DNA of 5,857 bases from an uncultured Ignavibacteriales bacterium (GTDB taxonomy: Bacteria > Bacteroidota > Ignavibacteria > Ignavibacteriales > Ignavibacteriaceae), in assembly GCA_913053915.1 (NCBI GenBank), contig CAJXGP010000153.1:1-5857 (forward strand). The letters run 5' to 3'. Below, piece after piece: positions 5,687-5,857 of this stretch (position 1 is its first letter; every line of letters begins with the position of its first letter). Under the pieces are notes generated by a model, which did not search any database, was not told where the DNA came from, and worked only from the letters and a program-made list of their open reading frames with translations. The position numbers and the translations under genes are program-made.

Positions 5687-5857
5687 ATGATAAAAGGCAG
5701 AGTTATAAAAATAGAAAGCAAGGATTATTATGTTTTATTTGATGAAGAAAAAATAATTCGATGCTCACTTCCCGGAAAATTTAAAAATCAATTTAGCAAA
5801 GGAAAAGGGAAGCAGTACAAACTTGATATTGCCGGTCAGCTAATGGATAGCCTGCAA
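5687..5857 (+). CDS. rsgA: Ribosome small-subunit GTPase RsgA, N-terminal fragment
   Basis: An open frame of 57 codons that runs off the right edge, so only the start of the gene is present. The translation opens MIKGRVIKIESKDYYVLF and continues through IIRCSLPGKFKNQF and KQYKLDIAG. This matches the N-terminal OB-fold of RsgA (YjeQ/RbgA-like circularly permuted GTPases), where a K-G-x-V-I-K strand, a C-x-x-x-GKF strand and a LDIA-VGD segment are typical. RsgA binds the 30S subunit late in maturation and hydrolyses GTP to release assembly factors. The GTPase and zinc-binding domains lie outside the window. The usual VGD after LDIA is replaced by GQL here, which is either divergence or a warning about the call. 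No Shine-Dalgarno is evident. Confidence 0.65.
   Translation, partial: MIKGRVIKIESKDYYVLFDEEKIIRCSLPGKFKNQFSKGKGKQYKLDIAGQLMDSLQ

Overview
The window is an AT-rich stretch of a bacterial chromosome, most likely from the Bacteroidota/FCB group and probably near Ignavibacteria. The main evidence is the secreted protein at 2754-4598. It ends in a type IX secretion (T9SS) type A sorting domain with the YQNYPNPFNPSTNIRF-type opening that is very common in Ignavibacteria-like genomes. Two upstream regions also carry plausible Bacteroidota-style promoter elements (TTTG-like box, about 20 nt, TAnnTTTG-like box). The phylum call is firm and the class call is an inference.

Layout, left to right. 1-122 is a short leader with a candidate promoter. 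123-1175 encodes a PHP-domain metallohydrolase of the CehA/McbA type. 1176-1531 is non-coding and contains a 148-bp palindromic, MITE-like element bounded by TTAA. 1532-1605 is tRNA-Arg(CCG). 1606-2022 is a very AT-rich spacer with a long nested hairpin. 2023-2709 encodes a single-pass membrane protein with TPR-like repeats. 44 bases downstream, 2754-4598 encodes a secreted VCBS/FG-GAP repeat protein with the sorting domain. 4599-4717 holds a strong GC-rich hairpin unlike its surroundings. 4718-5428 encodes endonuclease III (Nth), and 5429-5686 is a spacer with repeats and a nested hairpin. 5687-5857 is the 5' end of a gene resembling rsgA, cut by the window edge. All genes are on the + strand.

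How the genes relate. The TPR protein and the T9SS cargo protein are close enough to be co-transcribed, but a functional link is only an inference. Nth (base excision repair), the tRNA and RsgA (30S subunit maturation) are housekeeping functions. I see no prophage, CRISPR array, defence system or clearly new multi-gene system. The less ordinary content lies in the spacers: the TTAA-bounded palindrome, the GC-rich REP-like hairpin, and two AT-rich nested hairpins.
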